NCBI GenBank assembly: GCA_034510155.1
Contig: CM067377.1
Location: 186,781,056-186,845,055 of the forward strand
Length of the DNA: 64,000 bases
Direction: 5' to 3'
Source: Eucriotettix oculatus
Taxonomy: Eukaryota; Arthropoda; Insecta; Orthoptera; Tetrigidae
Both the position numbers and the translations under genes were made by a program. A model generated the notes under the pieces. That model saw only the letters and a list, made by a program, of their open reading frames with translations, did not search any database and was not told where the DNA came from. This document shows, in pieces, positions 26,718-38,684 of this stretch. The stretch's first letter is position 1. The number at the start of each line of letters is the position of its first letter.

Positions 26718-26882
26718 TAAAACAAGTAATGGGGAAAGGACAGAGAGATAGAAAGGTGACTTATCTGAGGTTCATAGATGGTAGATACCTTGTGAGGTGT
26801 TTCACAAGGTGTCTACCATCTATGAACCTCAGGTAAGTCACCTTCTTTCTATCTCTCTGTCCTTTCCCCATTAATTGTTTTA
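26718..26882. repeat. Foldback (hairpin) made of two inverted PLE termini
   Basis: Left arm 26718-26795 and right arm 26802-26882 are reverse complements over 78/81 bp, with one 3-nt indel and about three mismatches, around a 6-nt centre. Each arm, read outward from the centre, is TCACAAGGTGTCTACC, then CCTCAGGTAAGTCACC and CTATCTCTCTGTCCTTTCCC, then TTAATTGTTTTA. The same sequence forms the end of the Penelope-like terminal repeats at 38.3, 38.5 and 38.7 kb. A (TA)n run follows at 26880-26902. Confidence 0.85.
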
Positions 26883-26904
26883 TATATATCTATATATATA
26901 ATGA

Positions 26905-27085
26905 GGGGTGAATCATTAAAAAGCGCTAGCTCTTTCTACTGAGCGAGTGGTTCCGATCCGTTCACCAAAAAGAACGGTTTTGCCAATCTCTCGACTCCAC
27001 GGAATGGGAGCCGTAAAAAGTGAATCGCGCGGTAGGGAAACCGCTCCTCGGAAGGAGTCGTTCATTTTAAACGACTCACATCCGA
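26905..27085. repeat. GC-richer block with small hairpin, possible DNA-transposon piece
   Basis: Begins ATGAGGGGTGAATCATT, includes repeated GGAG/CTCC words and a hairpin GAGTCGTT (27055-27062) / AACGACTC (27070-27077). It resembles the 25.5 kb block in style. Its family and limits are uncertain. Confidence 0.25.
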
Positions 27086-27702
27086 GCAACCCACTTATAA
27101 TATAAGCGTCTGTATTTGAGGTCTACAAATTACAAAAAAGAAAAATAACCAAAATACAGAAAATTCATTAGTGAGAAAATCAATATCAGAGAATGTTTTT
27201 ATACTAGCCTTGTAGGTTTTTTCCTTGATTGATTGCATTTTGGCCATTTTTCTTACTATAATTTGAAAGTTTGTACGGTAACATCTTAACAATAAAATCG
27301 AAGAATGAATACTTTTTATGAAGCGTTCAACTACTAACAACTGTGCTCCAAACTAATATAGTCGTATTATGAGTTAATATAGTTTACAAAGAAAAGTTTA
27401 AAAGGCAGCTGCGAAATTACATTTAGATTTACTTACATTTAGTATTATTATTAAAATACCTTACCTTTCATAAATACAGAAACATGAATGTCTATTACTT
27501 TACACCGAGTGTACGTCAGCCCCGACGAAGTGTGACATGACATCACTCGCCCTGATTGAGTTGCGTTCGCACTCTGCTAATGTTTGACCCTTCTCCATAA
27601 CCTCGGCTACCACAGTAGTAATATATCATATACGGTATACTTACTTACCTTTTGTAAAATGTATTGTACATTTACAAAAACTCTGACGTCAAAGAAAGCG
27701 TT

Positions 27703-27860
27703 TCTTCTTCTTCCTTGACTCTGAAAACAGGGCCTTGGCGGACTGTCATCATCTTACTTCTCCGTGACAATAACGACACAAACATCCAAGCCCATGCCAG
27801 GATTCGAACCCGGGACCACTGTGAGGTAGCGACGCTAGCCACTAGACCACAGGATGTCGA
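27703..27860 (-). mobile_element. tRNA-derived SINE (short form) with target-site duplication
   Basis: Minus orientation; carries the A-box region (TGGTCTAGTGGCTAGCG), B box (GGTTCGAATCC) and CATGGGCTTGGATGTTTGTG. It ends in a GAAGAAGAAGAA tail. It is flanked by a perfect 13-bp direct repeat, CAAAGAAAGCGTT, at 27690-27702 and 27861-27873. It lacks much of the 3' body found in the 43.7 kb copy. Confidence 0.85.
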
Positions 27861-27879
27861 CAAAGAAAGCGTTAACAAA

Positions 27880-30800
27880 TACTGAATAAAATATGTATAT
27901 AAATTTTTTTTATCATTCTGTAACTATAAATGACCTGAATTTGATTCTAAAAAAACTAGCCTCCACGATAGCCCGAACTTACCCGAACATCATTTCGAAT
28001 ATAATCAAATGCACAATTTGCACGTACTACACAGATGTGGTGTTATAAAGAAATTACTAATAACAGAATCTCATTATCCGACTGAAATACATTTCTTTAG
28101 CTAGAGTATAATACGAATGGCTATGTCTGTGAGTTGTTGAGACACCCACTGAAATAATAGCTGTTTCACCATTCATCCGTTGTCCTGCCAGCTAAAGAGG
28201 AAACAACGAACAAATGTGATTATTTCGTCAAGGTTAAATTGTCCCTCCTGACAGCGCGTGACAGCTTAAAACGTTTCTTTTTTCACGTGCGACGAGATTG
28301 AACAATTTTGAAATGATAGAACGATAATTACAAAACTTTGTCCACGAAACTATTTCCAAGTTATTCAATAACCACATATTTCTGGTTATGCGTTTGGTTA
28401 AAATTGAAATTAATATTATACTAATTATTACGTAGGAATATAATTAAAGAGCATTCACGTTGATGGTTGCTGATGGGGAACACATGCTGCTTCTTCGACG
28501 TCCACGTCGGCGATTTTGGTTAGACAAATGAAAACATTGAAAATATTTTTAAAAGAATTATGTTGAATTACCAAAGAAACACATAGAATCCATAAATCAT
28601 AAAATTAGAAATTATAATTTAAAAGTTGTAAAAGATCAAACCCAGGATTCCAAGTATCGAGGATGTGTCGTAATAGTGATACTTATTCGGCCGCCATGCT
28701 TCAGTAAAGTGGTAAAATTCCGAGTTTTCGCACATTTAAGTCTTCTTTTGTGGGGCTGATCTCTCGCTACCGTTCCTGCAGCTGGACGGGAGAATCGAAA
28801 TATTCAATAAAACGAGTATACTGGTTAGTAGTTTAAATTCATAAACATTCGTGATCTTCAAAAATATTTCGTGAAAAATACATCACTGTTCCTGAAATTC
28901 AAATTTCATAATAAACATTTATTTTATACTTTGCACTGCGTCTAAAAGTTAAAGATAATTATGGACGTCTCAATAATCAATTTATCGGAACTTAAATTGT
29001 TACATTAAGAACTTGAAAGGTAGCTCAACTATATTTAAGTCTTTTAATGATGTTCGAAGTAAACACTTGTAAGTATTAGGCAAAATGTTTTCGTAATAAA
29101 GATGTAAGTAAAAATATAACAACTAAATCAGAATAAATGTATTGCTTTACTTTCTAGAATTCAATTATTTTCACAATAAAAGGTCGTAGGGCTTCGCCCA
29201 TTAGAACCGCCGAATTTGACGAGTCACAATTCTCAGATCAAATGGTAAATCTGTACAATACGAAAACCAGAACCTAACAGTAATTACTATTAGGGAATAC
29301 TGAAGCCTACACGGAAATATTTCGGTTTGGTAGCAAGATGGAATTAATAAAGCTCGCATACTTTATATGGGAAGCAATATTTCTACTTAGTTTTCTTTAG
29401 GAATCTGTTTCGTATAGCTTTATATTACTATATATGTATATGAATCTCTTCCTTAACTATATGAGTTGTATGCTACTGATAACTAGTTAATACTTGATCT
29501 CTATCAAGCGAGACACGAAAATGATAGTACCCCTTATAACTCAATTTAATACAAATATGAAAGACACGTGAATTATACGGACCAATATTATAATTTTACT
29601 ATCATTTCAAATTTCTAAGAAATTTTCTATATTCAAAAATGGATTCAAAACTTTTTTTTGTCCACTGCGAGACACGGCTCCGATTATTAATGACATAATC
29701 CGTATATTTCTCTTGTGAAAGGAGCTAAACGTTGACGTAATAATAACACGTTTTAATTAAATATCCTTCGGTATTTCTTATATAATTGGCAATAAAAAAT
29801 TTCCGTAAACGTTTTAACATACTTTCGTATTTCAAGGTTATGTTTGAAGATTATAAACAATTAACGATAAGGTTGACAAACATTTTCTAGTTAAAGTAAT
29901 TTGAAGTTAACTGTTCCCTTAAATGTTGTCATTTCCACCCTTTTTTAGTTCACTTGTTCAATTAACAACCGCAAGTGTATCCACATTCAATTCAAGAATA
30001 TTAGCATTTATAATTGTTATAAATAAAAATTGAAGTTATATAGGTATTACGTCGCCATACTTGTTAATGATGAAATAATATAACCATTACCTTATGTATT
30101 TCTCAAGAGCTTTTCTATACTGAAGTAAGTTAAAGTATTGCATGAGACGATACATCGATTACATCTTATAACGCAACAATTACGTCGCCTACATATTACG
30201 CCGCGCTTCAAGGCACTCGTGCCAACCTTGTCAAGCATAAATCTCAAACCGATACTTGCGTTAAACGTTAAAATCTTCCGTCCGATTAAAATATTGTCTT
30301 AAACCAGTATTCTTCTTTCATTTTTCATTGAAAACAACGAACAACTTTAATCGTATTCCAAACTGCAATTAGATTAGTAATTGAAACACGCAACTTTAAC
30401 TAATATTAATATTATTTATAACTATAACTGTAATAGCTGCTCGAATAACATACTTTAATAATATTATTTTATGTGTGATTTACCTTCTGTATTTGATACT
30501 TTTTACTTATAGAATTTAACTGTTTTCTTTCATGCCTCTATAATTATTCTACTTCCTTATCTCAGTTAATAGCTTGTTACATATTCATAATAGCCCTGAA
30601 TATTTATCTATTTATGGTAGTAAGAATTTAATGGTTATGTATTACAGTATTTCGATGACAGGCATATTTTGAAAACAGTACGAAAATCCACTTTACATAA
30701 TAGGTAATGTATTAGTTTCAGGAATTCATCTCTGAATCATTGGCAGCATTTAAACATGCAAAAATACTAACCTCTTCTTTAAATAATTACGTAGATCTCC

Positions 30801-31770
30801 TTCATGCAATTTGAAATTCACTAGCATAAAACTATAGAGCAATAAAATAAATATTATTTAATAATGTGATTATGAGTTTCATTCTTCTTGCATGTTTCAG
30901 TAGACTGTTGTATTATTGACCAGCTCATTTGTTCTGTTCCAGTATGATGGTAATTCACTTATTAACAAACAATAAATACGCACTAAATTTATCGCAGAAT
31001 AAATGCCAATATTACTTTTTAATTAAGTTAGGCCTCCAATTTGAAGAATGATCTCATTCTGTTTACTGTATTTGCTAAAACACTGATCAATGGTACGGCG
31101 AATGGGTGAAAGTTAACAAAGTTTATTCAGACACCTAATAAACATCATTATATTTTTTTCGTGTTCAATTTTCCGTCGAGCTCAATATTATGTTGAGTAT
31201 CATAACCATATCTGAAGTTATATATAGAGTGTACACCACTGCGTAAGGGCATTGATTCAATTAAGAAATTTGTTGATTTTTGACAGTGGTGAAGGCTTTT
31301 TGTCCGGGATCATACTGTAGACGTATGATGATAAAGCAATCGTAACTGGTTTGTTTAAGTGCGGAAGGATCAAGTAGTTTATTGACTTAAAGGTAATCCT
31401 CGTGTTGGTTATTAGTATAAAGTAAGTGGTTTTACTTCACCGACACTCCTGGGAATGGTGTATTGATTTAATTTTGATGAGGCCCTAAGCTATTTCAAAT
31501 ATAAGTTCCTTTATAAATTTCCATATATTCTATGTCAGAGACAAATAAGTTTATCTGATACTTAAAGGGTTAAAATGAAATACAATATTGATTGTGATAT
31601 AATAAATCTTTAACTAAAAATCAATTTTTTGGGGACGCTAAGCTTATGTATAAATCCGGCCCTGGTATAGACACAAAAAATATTCCTATCATTGTAAACG
31701 CAAGCCATACAAGAACAATTAAATATTAAAACGTATATCTTCAATAATGATTAATATTTGTTGTTTTTGT
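27880..31770. other. Intergenic AT-rich sequence, nothing recognised
   Basis: Lies between the Tet promoter side and the Spätzle-like 3' end; no element or exon could be named. Confidence 0.4.
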
Positions 31771-31774
31771 GGTA

Positions 31775-32505
31775 TTGAGTCTTAAGACTAGTCTGATGCA
31801 ACCCTCCAAGCTAACCGATCTTGCGCATGCCTTTTCATTTCGTCATAACTTGCAAAACCCACAATCTCCCTACCTACTTAGCGTATTCCATCCTTTGCCT
31901 CACACTTATGTTCTTACCGCACACATTTACCTCTAATGCTAATTTTACAAGACCCTCGTGCCTTAAAACGTGGCCTATTAATCTATCCCTTCTCTTGGTC
32001 AACGTCTTCCATATTGTTCGATTTTCCCCTATTCTGTGTAGAACTTCCTCGTTAGTTACTCTACCCGCCCATCTGATTTTCAGCATTCGCCTATAGCACC
32101 ACATTTCAAAGGCTTCTATTCTTTTCCTTTCCGGAGCTCCTATCGTCCACGTTTTGCACCCATATAACGCCACGCTCCATACGAAAATTTTTAGCAACGA
32201 TTTCCTAATATTCACACTTTTATTACCCGTTAGTAAATTCCTCTTTTTCGCGAAAGCCTTCCTTGCCTGTGCTATCCCACTCTTTATGTCTACTATACTT
32301 CTACCATCCCTAGTTATTACGCTTCCCAAGTAGCAGAATTCCTTAACTTCCATCAAACTATCCCTTCCCAATCTAATACCCTTTGTTATTCCACTGTTTC
32401 CAAAGCTTGGATTTCCCTATATTAATCCTCATATTGAACTCTTTCTTCAGGACTCCGTTCATGCCATTTATGATGGTTTCCAAGTCTTCTTCTGATAAGG
32501 TTTTT
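31775..32505 (-). pseudogene. LINE reverse-transcriptase C-terminus ('RLIGHVLRHEGL' family)
   Basis: A 165-codon open stretch (32371-31874) reads KEFCYLGSVITRDGRSI, then KAFAKKRNLLTG, LLKIFVWSVALYGCKTW, IEAFEMWCYRRMLKIRWAGR and RLIGHVLRHEGLV. This is the thumb and C-terminal end of a non-LTR retrotransposon RT. Further upstream (to about 32505) a shifted frame gives SEEDLETIINGMNGVLKKEF. The 3' end is GTTGCATCAGACTAGTCTTA with an ACAAC-rich tail, the same as at 53.3 and 62.7 kb. It has lost the RT catalytic core and is dead. Confidence 0.85.
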
Positions 32506-32509
32506 ATTT

Positions 32510-33715
32510 CTTTTCCTTGCAGTATGATTCCTTTTCGCTTTTGATATTTATGGTATCACTTTACTGTCTCTGCAAATGGGAACTGTAAATCTCGGCTAAT
32601 GTCAATTACACAGTAAAACTATTTGTATAATAGCTCTAATATTGATTCTACAATTTCGATGTCATTCAAAAGCTAAACAAAATCTATAATAAATTAATGA
32701 TAATATGTATATATATCTATATCAATAATTTATTCTTAATAAAGAGGGTTCTAACCGTTTGGCTCTACGAATTACTTACATAAAATATTTTCTTGCTTTA
32801 TGTATTTCTCAAATTTATAACTTAACTTGCGTCTCTTTAATCTAATAAATATTTGCGAAGTTCACAAAGACTGTGCATATAAAATTGAAGTTTCGATTTG
32901 TTCTCAGATCTCGATTTCGTCATTTACCAATTGGATTGTATCTTGATAGTATTGAAATTCAAAAAGTAATTAAAGAAATCTTTAAGGAAATTAACAAGTA
33001 GGCCTACATGGTATTTCTCATAACACTTCGAAAACTGTAATGGCAATCAATATTATTTATAAAACTTACTGACATTTTTATTAAAATTAGATTAGTTTTT
33101 AATAATATTTACTATTATTGGAAGTTGGGTGGAGATTTTTGTAAATCAATTAAATGAATGTATGAAGAACGTGCATTTTCTTGTTGTACCTCTTAAATAG
33201 TACTACTGCGATATGAGAATTGTTGTAGATACGTAGTTGGTCAACGTGGTCTTCCATCTTGGTCAGGAACAGCACCCAAACCCCTCCCTTAGCACTAACC
33301 TTTTGTTGTGTGTGCCATTGTAAATCTTGTTGGGCGCAAGTACTTTTTTATTACACGAGATTTCACTGTCCTTCGTCTGCAGATATTTACGTAATTTTAT
33401 TTACAATTCATAACTTTTCTTCTGTTGACGTTAATGCAAATTTAATTAGAATTCACGTTCACCATAAGTTATGGCACGATGGTCCAGAATTTTAATTAAA
33501 AGTATGCTTGATGTAAAATCAAGAGAGAAAATTAAATTTTGGTAGCATTGAAAATTTTGACGTTTTTAGGCGTGTCCAAAAGTTCTAGTCATTTAAAATA
33601 TCATGTAAAAATGAACAGTTGCCCATTTCTGACGCAAGTAAATAAAGTCATATGTTTTATATTTTAACGAAATATTCTTTCAAAACAATAATTCTCCTTT
33701 AAAATTTTTGTCTAG
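32510..33715. other. AT-rich intergenic sequence
   Basis: No feature recognised. The stretch from 33760 to 35180 is also AT-rich and could in part be 3' UTR of the Spätzle-like gene. Confidence 0.35.
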
Positions 33716-33719
33716 TTAC

Positions 33720-33750
33720 CTGATAAAGTCCACAAATATGGACAAAACAT
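33720..33750 (+). ncRNA. Decayed hammerhead-like core
   Basis: CTGATAA, then a perfect 5-bp hairpin GTCCA/TGGAC with a 6-nt loop, then AAAAC. It matches the order CTGATGA - helix II - GAAAC with one change in each conserved block. No clear cleavage triplet or helix I was found. It is probably a relic of the same kind of retroelement terminus as at 38.8, 42.3 and 59.6 kb. Confidence 0.3.
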
Positions 33751-35179
33751 TGTAAATGTTATAAATTGACTGGATTATATTTACTATAGAAAATGTCAAA
33801 TCATTGATATATTGAATTTTTGATGTGAATTTCTCAGATAGTGTCAGGAAGAGTAAAAATGTGAAAAAATAGTAAACTTATAAAATTTTATTATAAATTT
33901 ATTCATGAATATTTTAATTTATTGTAAGAGTTTATTACAATTAAAATTTGTCAGTTTTTATCAGAGTTAATTCATTACAGGAATGAATAACAACTCATTT
34001 CTATAAAAGAAAGTACAAAACATTCATTTGCAGACACATCTCTCACTCTATTTGCTTAATTCATTTAAACAAAATTTTGCATTTCTTTGTTTTTATGCAG
34101 TCATTGATGAAATATTGGTACAGTTTTACTAGCATACTACATAAAAAGTTGATTTTCCAAACACAATAATTAGAAAATGCATGCACAAAATTGCATTCTA
34201 AAGTACATCTCACAAAATTGTGAGCTCATTTTATTTGTATAAATAAGAGATCACAATGTATTTATTAAGGTGTCTAAAGTTTGAATTATTAATCAAAATA
34301 GATTAAGTAACAAGTTATTTTATTACATTAATAATTTTGCCTTCTTTTTCTTTTATATCTTGAATAATAAATGATTTTGATGACACATTGTTACACACTT
34401 GTATGCAAATCACACATTGTATACGTAATTTTTCATTATATGAATTCCTATAGATGAAATATACTCCAGAATCAGAATGTTTCAAGAACATTGAAAATAA
34501 TAAATATGTCTAAGAGAATGGTTGGTGACTTTTCATACTGTTGAAATCTAAATATTACATTTATGTACTATTAAATTTGGCAAACTATAGACCAAACTTC
34601 TGCATTTTAGAATGAGACCCAAATTATTGGACATATTAGTTCAAAATAAAGTATTATTGATAGATATTTTGTTGCCAGTGATCTGAATCTGTATTTATAT
34701 CAATGACACATCTATATTGAAGATGTAAAATATTAACAATCCTTTTATACAGTTTTTGTATGGTTTATATAAACAAAGCTGAGACTTAAATTGGTAACAA
34801 ATTAAGCCAAATAGTTGACTTAAATATTAATGATATATGAACACAATTTTTTATTGACTGTCCTTGCCGTACAACTAATTTAAACAATTATTTCATATGT
34901 AATCACTTATTTGAACAATACATAAGTAAATATTTTTTAATTAAAGATATGTACAACATCATTTGATGGAATGTTATGTGATTATTCCAATGTGAATACA
35001 TGGATTATTTGGCAAGGTAATGCAAAACACTAAACAAAGTTTTTGATAGTACAATAATGAAATTTGCCTTGAAAAGAGATGAGGCACATACAGTACTCAT
35101 TCAATTATTATCAGTGAGATGTCAATTATTTGCTAAGAATTTAATTTAATTAGTTGTTTTCATTAATCAATAATATCTG

Positions 35180-35185
35180 TTTATT
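35180..35185 (-). terminator. Possible poly(A) signal of the Spätzle-like gene
   Basis: This is the first AATAAA on the minus strand after the stop codon, about 150 bases downstream. The region is AT-rich and further AATAAA-like sites follow down to about 34.2 kb, so the real 3' end may lie further on. Confidence 0.25.
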
Positions 35186-35337
35186 GCAATGGTAAACAGT
35201 AGTTCTTCAACACTTCAGTATATTAAAGGCTTAAAAAATTTCATTAATGTACTTCTGAAATTCTTTTCCAGTTACAAACTGAAAAGTATGATTCTATGAT
35301 ATGAAGTTACACAATTTCTGAATTTTTGAAATATGTG

Positions 35338-35509
35338 CTAACCATTTTGTGTTATTTGACACACACAACAGTGGGGAAACCAAAAGAAATCTTCATATAG
35401 ATTGTTTCCACTACCTTCTAAGGCAACTAATTTCTTCTGAACATATTGTTGCTCACAACGTGATGTATAGCCATTGGGTATGGAACAAAGCCCGTTGCAG
35501 CGGTTGGAA
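35338..35509 (-). CDS. Spätzle-like terminal exon: second half of cystine knot and stop
   Basis: Acceptor TTTGTTTTATTCAAG|T, then one base completing a Val codon, 56 codons and a TAG. It encodes SNRCNGLC, IPNGYTSRCEQQYVQKKL, VALEGSGNNLYEDF and FWFPHCCVCQITQNG. Together with the preceding exon this gives eight cysteines in the Spätzle spacing and a mature domain of about 109 residues after RPRR, normal for the family. The reading frame is open upstream of the acceptor, but that part is intron: it is AT-rich and unlike the family. Confidence 0.93.
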
Positions 35510-37300
35510 CTTGAATAAAACAAATAAAATGAGTATAATATATTAATTGTTGACATAAATTAATAATAGGAAAACAATAGTTAATTATTAATTATTATTG
35601 TTTTTGCCATTGTGGCAACAGACTGACTATTTTGGATCAGTTATAGGATCGATTTATGTTCCATTCTAATATATAAACAATTCCAAGATTCTCATAAGGT
35701 TGGGACTACTATAATTAAGAGTTTCAATCCAGTTGACAGATCTCAACTATATTTAGGGTTGGATGCAAGAAGTATTACCCATCTGTCAATCATACTATAG
35801 CATCAGATATTTATTATGAGGTACAATTTTAGTATATTCATTTTGACTACAGTAATCTCATGACACATTACAATGATTTTTGATAGAACCACACACATTA
35901 AAGAAAAAAAATATTGAAAGTAGTTTGTTTATATAAAAATGATATAAACTTAAGCATATGTCCCCTCTACATCATGGCCCAAGTTGGGCCAATGCAGGTC
36001 ATAACGAAGGTGTGGACAGGGGTTGGCCAATATTGGTGAAGGTTGGAAATGTCGTTGCCTGACATTAGCTTTGGAAGTGGTTTTCTCCACACATCAAAGG
36101 AGGCCAATATGCACAAGGAAAGTGCACAGTGTCAAAGGGGTTGTGTACATATTGACAAATGTATACAGCCACTGTTTGGTAGGAGTCAAGTAAACAATGT
36201 TTGGCAGCCAATTTATGGCATGTCCAAAGAAATGTATGGAAAATTTTGACCATATGTAAATTTATTTTTCATTTGATATTATATAAGTTAATATTTTATT
36301 CTTCCATGCAAATTGTTCATCTATTAGTTCCTTCATCAACCAGGTGGTACAAAAATTGTTGTCTGTTTTGGTGTTCATTTGTTAATTTTATAAATGGCAG
36401 TTTACTATAAAAATTGAATCATTCACATTTATTTGCTTATTATCAACATCTTGTAGCAACCACTTTGTTCTCCTGTTTACTCTCCTCTCCTGAACTATTC
36501 TCAATATCTAATAGTTTTCATCTATTCTTTTTAGTATTATTTTATTATATAGATAATGCCCTGTAACCTTTATGTTGCACGAATCTTGTTCCTCCATCCT
36601 TACTCTCATTTTGTTTATGTCCTAGAATTAATTTTTTATTAATAATTTGCAGGAATACCTAACTCCCCCCCAATAAGTTTTCTGTATTTGTCACAGAACT
36701 CATTCAGATCTCAAGCACAGATTATACTTAAATTAATTTAATATTATATTTATAACAAATGTAATCATGTTTGTCGCTATTGCAGTAATTTCTTTAGTTT
36801 TTTCTTCATTGCTTTTGATTGTGCAATAATGTTTCAGTGACAATATGTCTAATTCTATACATCTAGATGTCTATTCATAATCTATTTATATTATGAGTTA
36901 TCATAACAAATATTTTATTCCTGAAAATATTCTAAGTGAGTAAATTGCATTAGAAATTGAAAATACCGCCCCACAAAATTATTTTACATGGCATAATATG
37001 AAAAATATTTCAAACATATTTCTATGACTACAGTCACAGATTCGAACAGAATATTAATAGATTCTTTGGTTTCGAAAAAAATAACTTTTACTTCAGCAAA
37101 CAGTTTCGATCCTTATAATTTATTATTAGCCAAATGTTTCCCATTATTTATACAAATATTTATTATATGAAATAAATTAATTTAAATAATTAAAATTTGA
37201 AGAATTACCTTTCTCATAATACTGTTATTAGATTTGATAAATATACTTTATATTATATAAAACAGTAAATAACTTCCAACCTTGTTTCTATTTGAGACTT
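35510..37300. other. Intron of the Spätzle-like gene
   Basis: AT-rich. A somewhat GC-richer island at about 35980-36240 is open on both strands for about 65 codons but shows no motif. Confidence 0.5.
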
Positions 37301-37302
37301 AC

Positions 37303-37530
37303 ACACAGGTTTCCGTACCCACAAGCTGGGTATAACGATCATCCACTTCATTCAGATTTACTACAAACATCCAATTTCCTTGATTATTCATAGCAGCTTT
37401 TGGCATAATAAAACTTTTGTTTGTAGGACAAAGCTGACCTCCACCACCCCCACCTGCTTGGCGACGTGGCCTGGTGTTTGTACCTGGTGTTACTGCTGAA
37501 GCCTCTGCTTTGGAATTGGAACGGGCATAT
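37303..37530 (-). CDS. Spätzle-like exon: cleavage site and first half of cystine knot
   Basis: 228 nt between acceptor TTTCTTCTACTGCAG|A and donor TGTGT|GTAAGT, phase 2 at both ends. It begins YARSNSKAE and carries the dibasic processing site RPRR (exon residues 20-23). A QAGGGGGG linker follows, then the knot start LCPT, FIMPKAA, GNWMFVVN, and RYTQLVGTETC, with cysteines at exon residues 34 and 75. In this family, proteolysis after such a site frees the active C-terminal dimer. No separate ORF call covers this exon; it was found from family motifs and exact splice borders. Confidence 0.92.
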
Positions 37531-37742
37531 CTGCAGTAGAAGAAAATTTATATATACATGTCATTTATTTTTTAATATGTTTTTGAATAAGAATAATATA
37601 TATTAAATCACCACTGTTCTTTCTCTCTTTCTGGTCATTATAAATTAAACTAATTGTTTTTAACAATGTTATAGCTTTACTTTTTCATATAATTACAAAA
37701 ACATTAAGAAATATAACCTGCCTTTCATCCCATACAATCTGC

Positions 37743-38027
37743 AGAATCAAGTGCGCATTATGCCCAGCCTTTTAGGTTGGCCAGAAAAATAGAACCCTCT
37801 CAGAATGGATTTCCAACAACCACAGCACAGTCAAACTTTTAGAAACCCCATTCTGCATAGCTGCCTGTGCCCAGAGTCACAACACTAATAATTTCAGCCA
37901 GTTCTTCACACTAACCATCATCAAAACCCCACTCCCCGATTCTTCAGAAGCTGAGCTCCATCTATGGAAACTCTCCTTCAAACATATCATGCAGTTATGA
38001 CAAAGCCCTGAACTCAACATCTTCTAG
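37743..38027 (+). pseudogene. Penelope-like element GIY-YIG endonuclease C-terminus
   Basis: One frame with two internal stops gives IKCALCPAF-stop-VGQKNRTLSEW, then STVKLLETP, HNTNNFSQFFTLTIIKTPL, SEAELHLWKLSFKHI and SPELNIF-stop. This fits the end of a Penelope-like ORF: CxxCxxxYVGQTxRxLxxR (the YIG half of GIY-YIG, its Tyr codon here changed to a stop), then an Ala-rich His block, LPPDSxxAELxLWEL and SPxLN. It is opposite in strand to the host gene and sits in its intron. It is followed by PLE terminal-repeat copies. Confidence 0.65.
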
Positions 38028-38139
38028 ATGACCACCTATAATTGCATGAATACATGTGTACCCATTTTAGTATGTGCATGTTGGGTTATTGTGTGGTTTT
38101 ATGTCTGCGCCAATTTTTGTATATACTCTGTCCTTTATT

Positions 38140-38360
38140 GAGAGAGAAAGTTGGTGGCCTGGTAGTCTATTGTTTAACAGAAAAAGCTACTCACACAGCG
38201 ATTACTGCTCAGTCGATGGCTGCCATCACTCAGAATGCTATTCCTAACCTTCTGACAAGGGGGCTGTTGCCTTATAAAATTCATAACTCAGCACAAATCT
38301 TGGTAACTCCTAGCTTTACACATCTCTTCTTCCTGTTCCTATTAATTGGTTTAATATTTT
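38140..38360 (+). mobile_element. PLE terminal repeat, copy 1 (degenerate hammerhead)
   Basis: Aligns by eye with the reverse complement of 38680-38935. Shared landmarks are ATTGAGAGAGAAA, TTGGTG.CCTGGT, CTGCTCAGTCG and GCCATCACT, then CTGACAAGGGGGCTGTTGCC (copy 3 reads CTGATGAAGGGGGCGGTGCC) and the CTATTAATTGGTTTAATA end. It directly follows the GIY-YIG piece on the same strand. Confidence 0.6.
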
Positions 38361-38477
38361 GACAGTCTTATTTCCTGACTTGTATGAAAATATAATATAT
38401 CAATGAAATGCCATTCTTACCCAAACTGATGGTGCAAACTAAGAGAGTGCAAGAGTGTGTTTTAAGACTTCAAACCG

Positions 38478-38565
38478 TACATGGTAGCTGCCATCTGTGA
38501 AAATCAGATAAATCACGAACTTTCTATTTTTCTTTCCCGTCCTTATTAATTGTTTTAATTAACCT
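38478..38565 (+). mobile_element. PLE terminal repeat, copy 2 (end only)
   Basis: Holds only the distal part: ACATGGTAGCTGCCATCTGT, CTTTCTATTTTTCTTTCCC, then TTATTAATTGTTTTAATTA. This matches the arms of the 26.7 kb foldback. A (TA)n run follows at 38578-38592. Confidence 0.5.
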
Positions 38566-38684
38566 GACAATAATAATTATATATATATATAGGGTGTAAG
38601 GATAGAAAGTGTGGGAGAAAGTTGGGAAATTCGCTTAGTCCTAGCGATGCCTAATATTTTCAGTCTTTATATATATATATATGT

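Noticed and set aside
31821..32096. 91-codon plus-strand ORF
   Set aside because: It is antisense to the LINE RT fragment on the minus strand.
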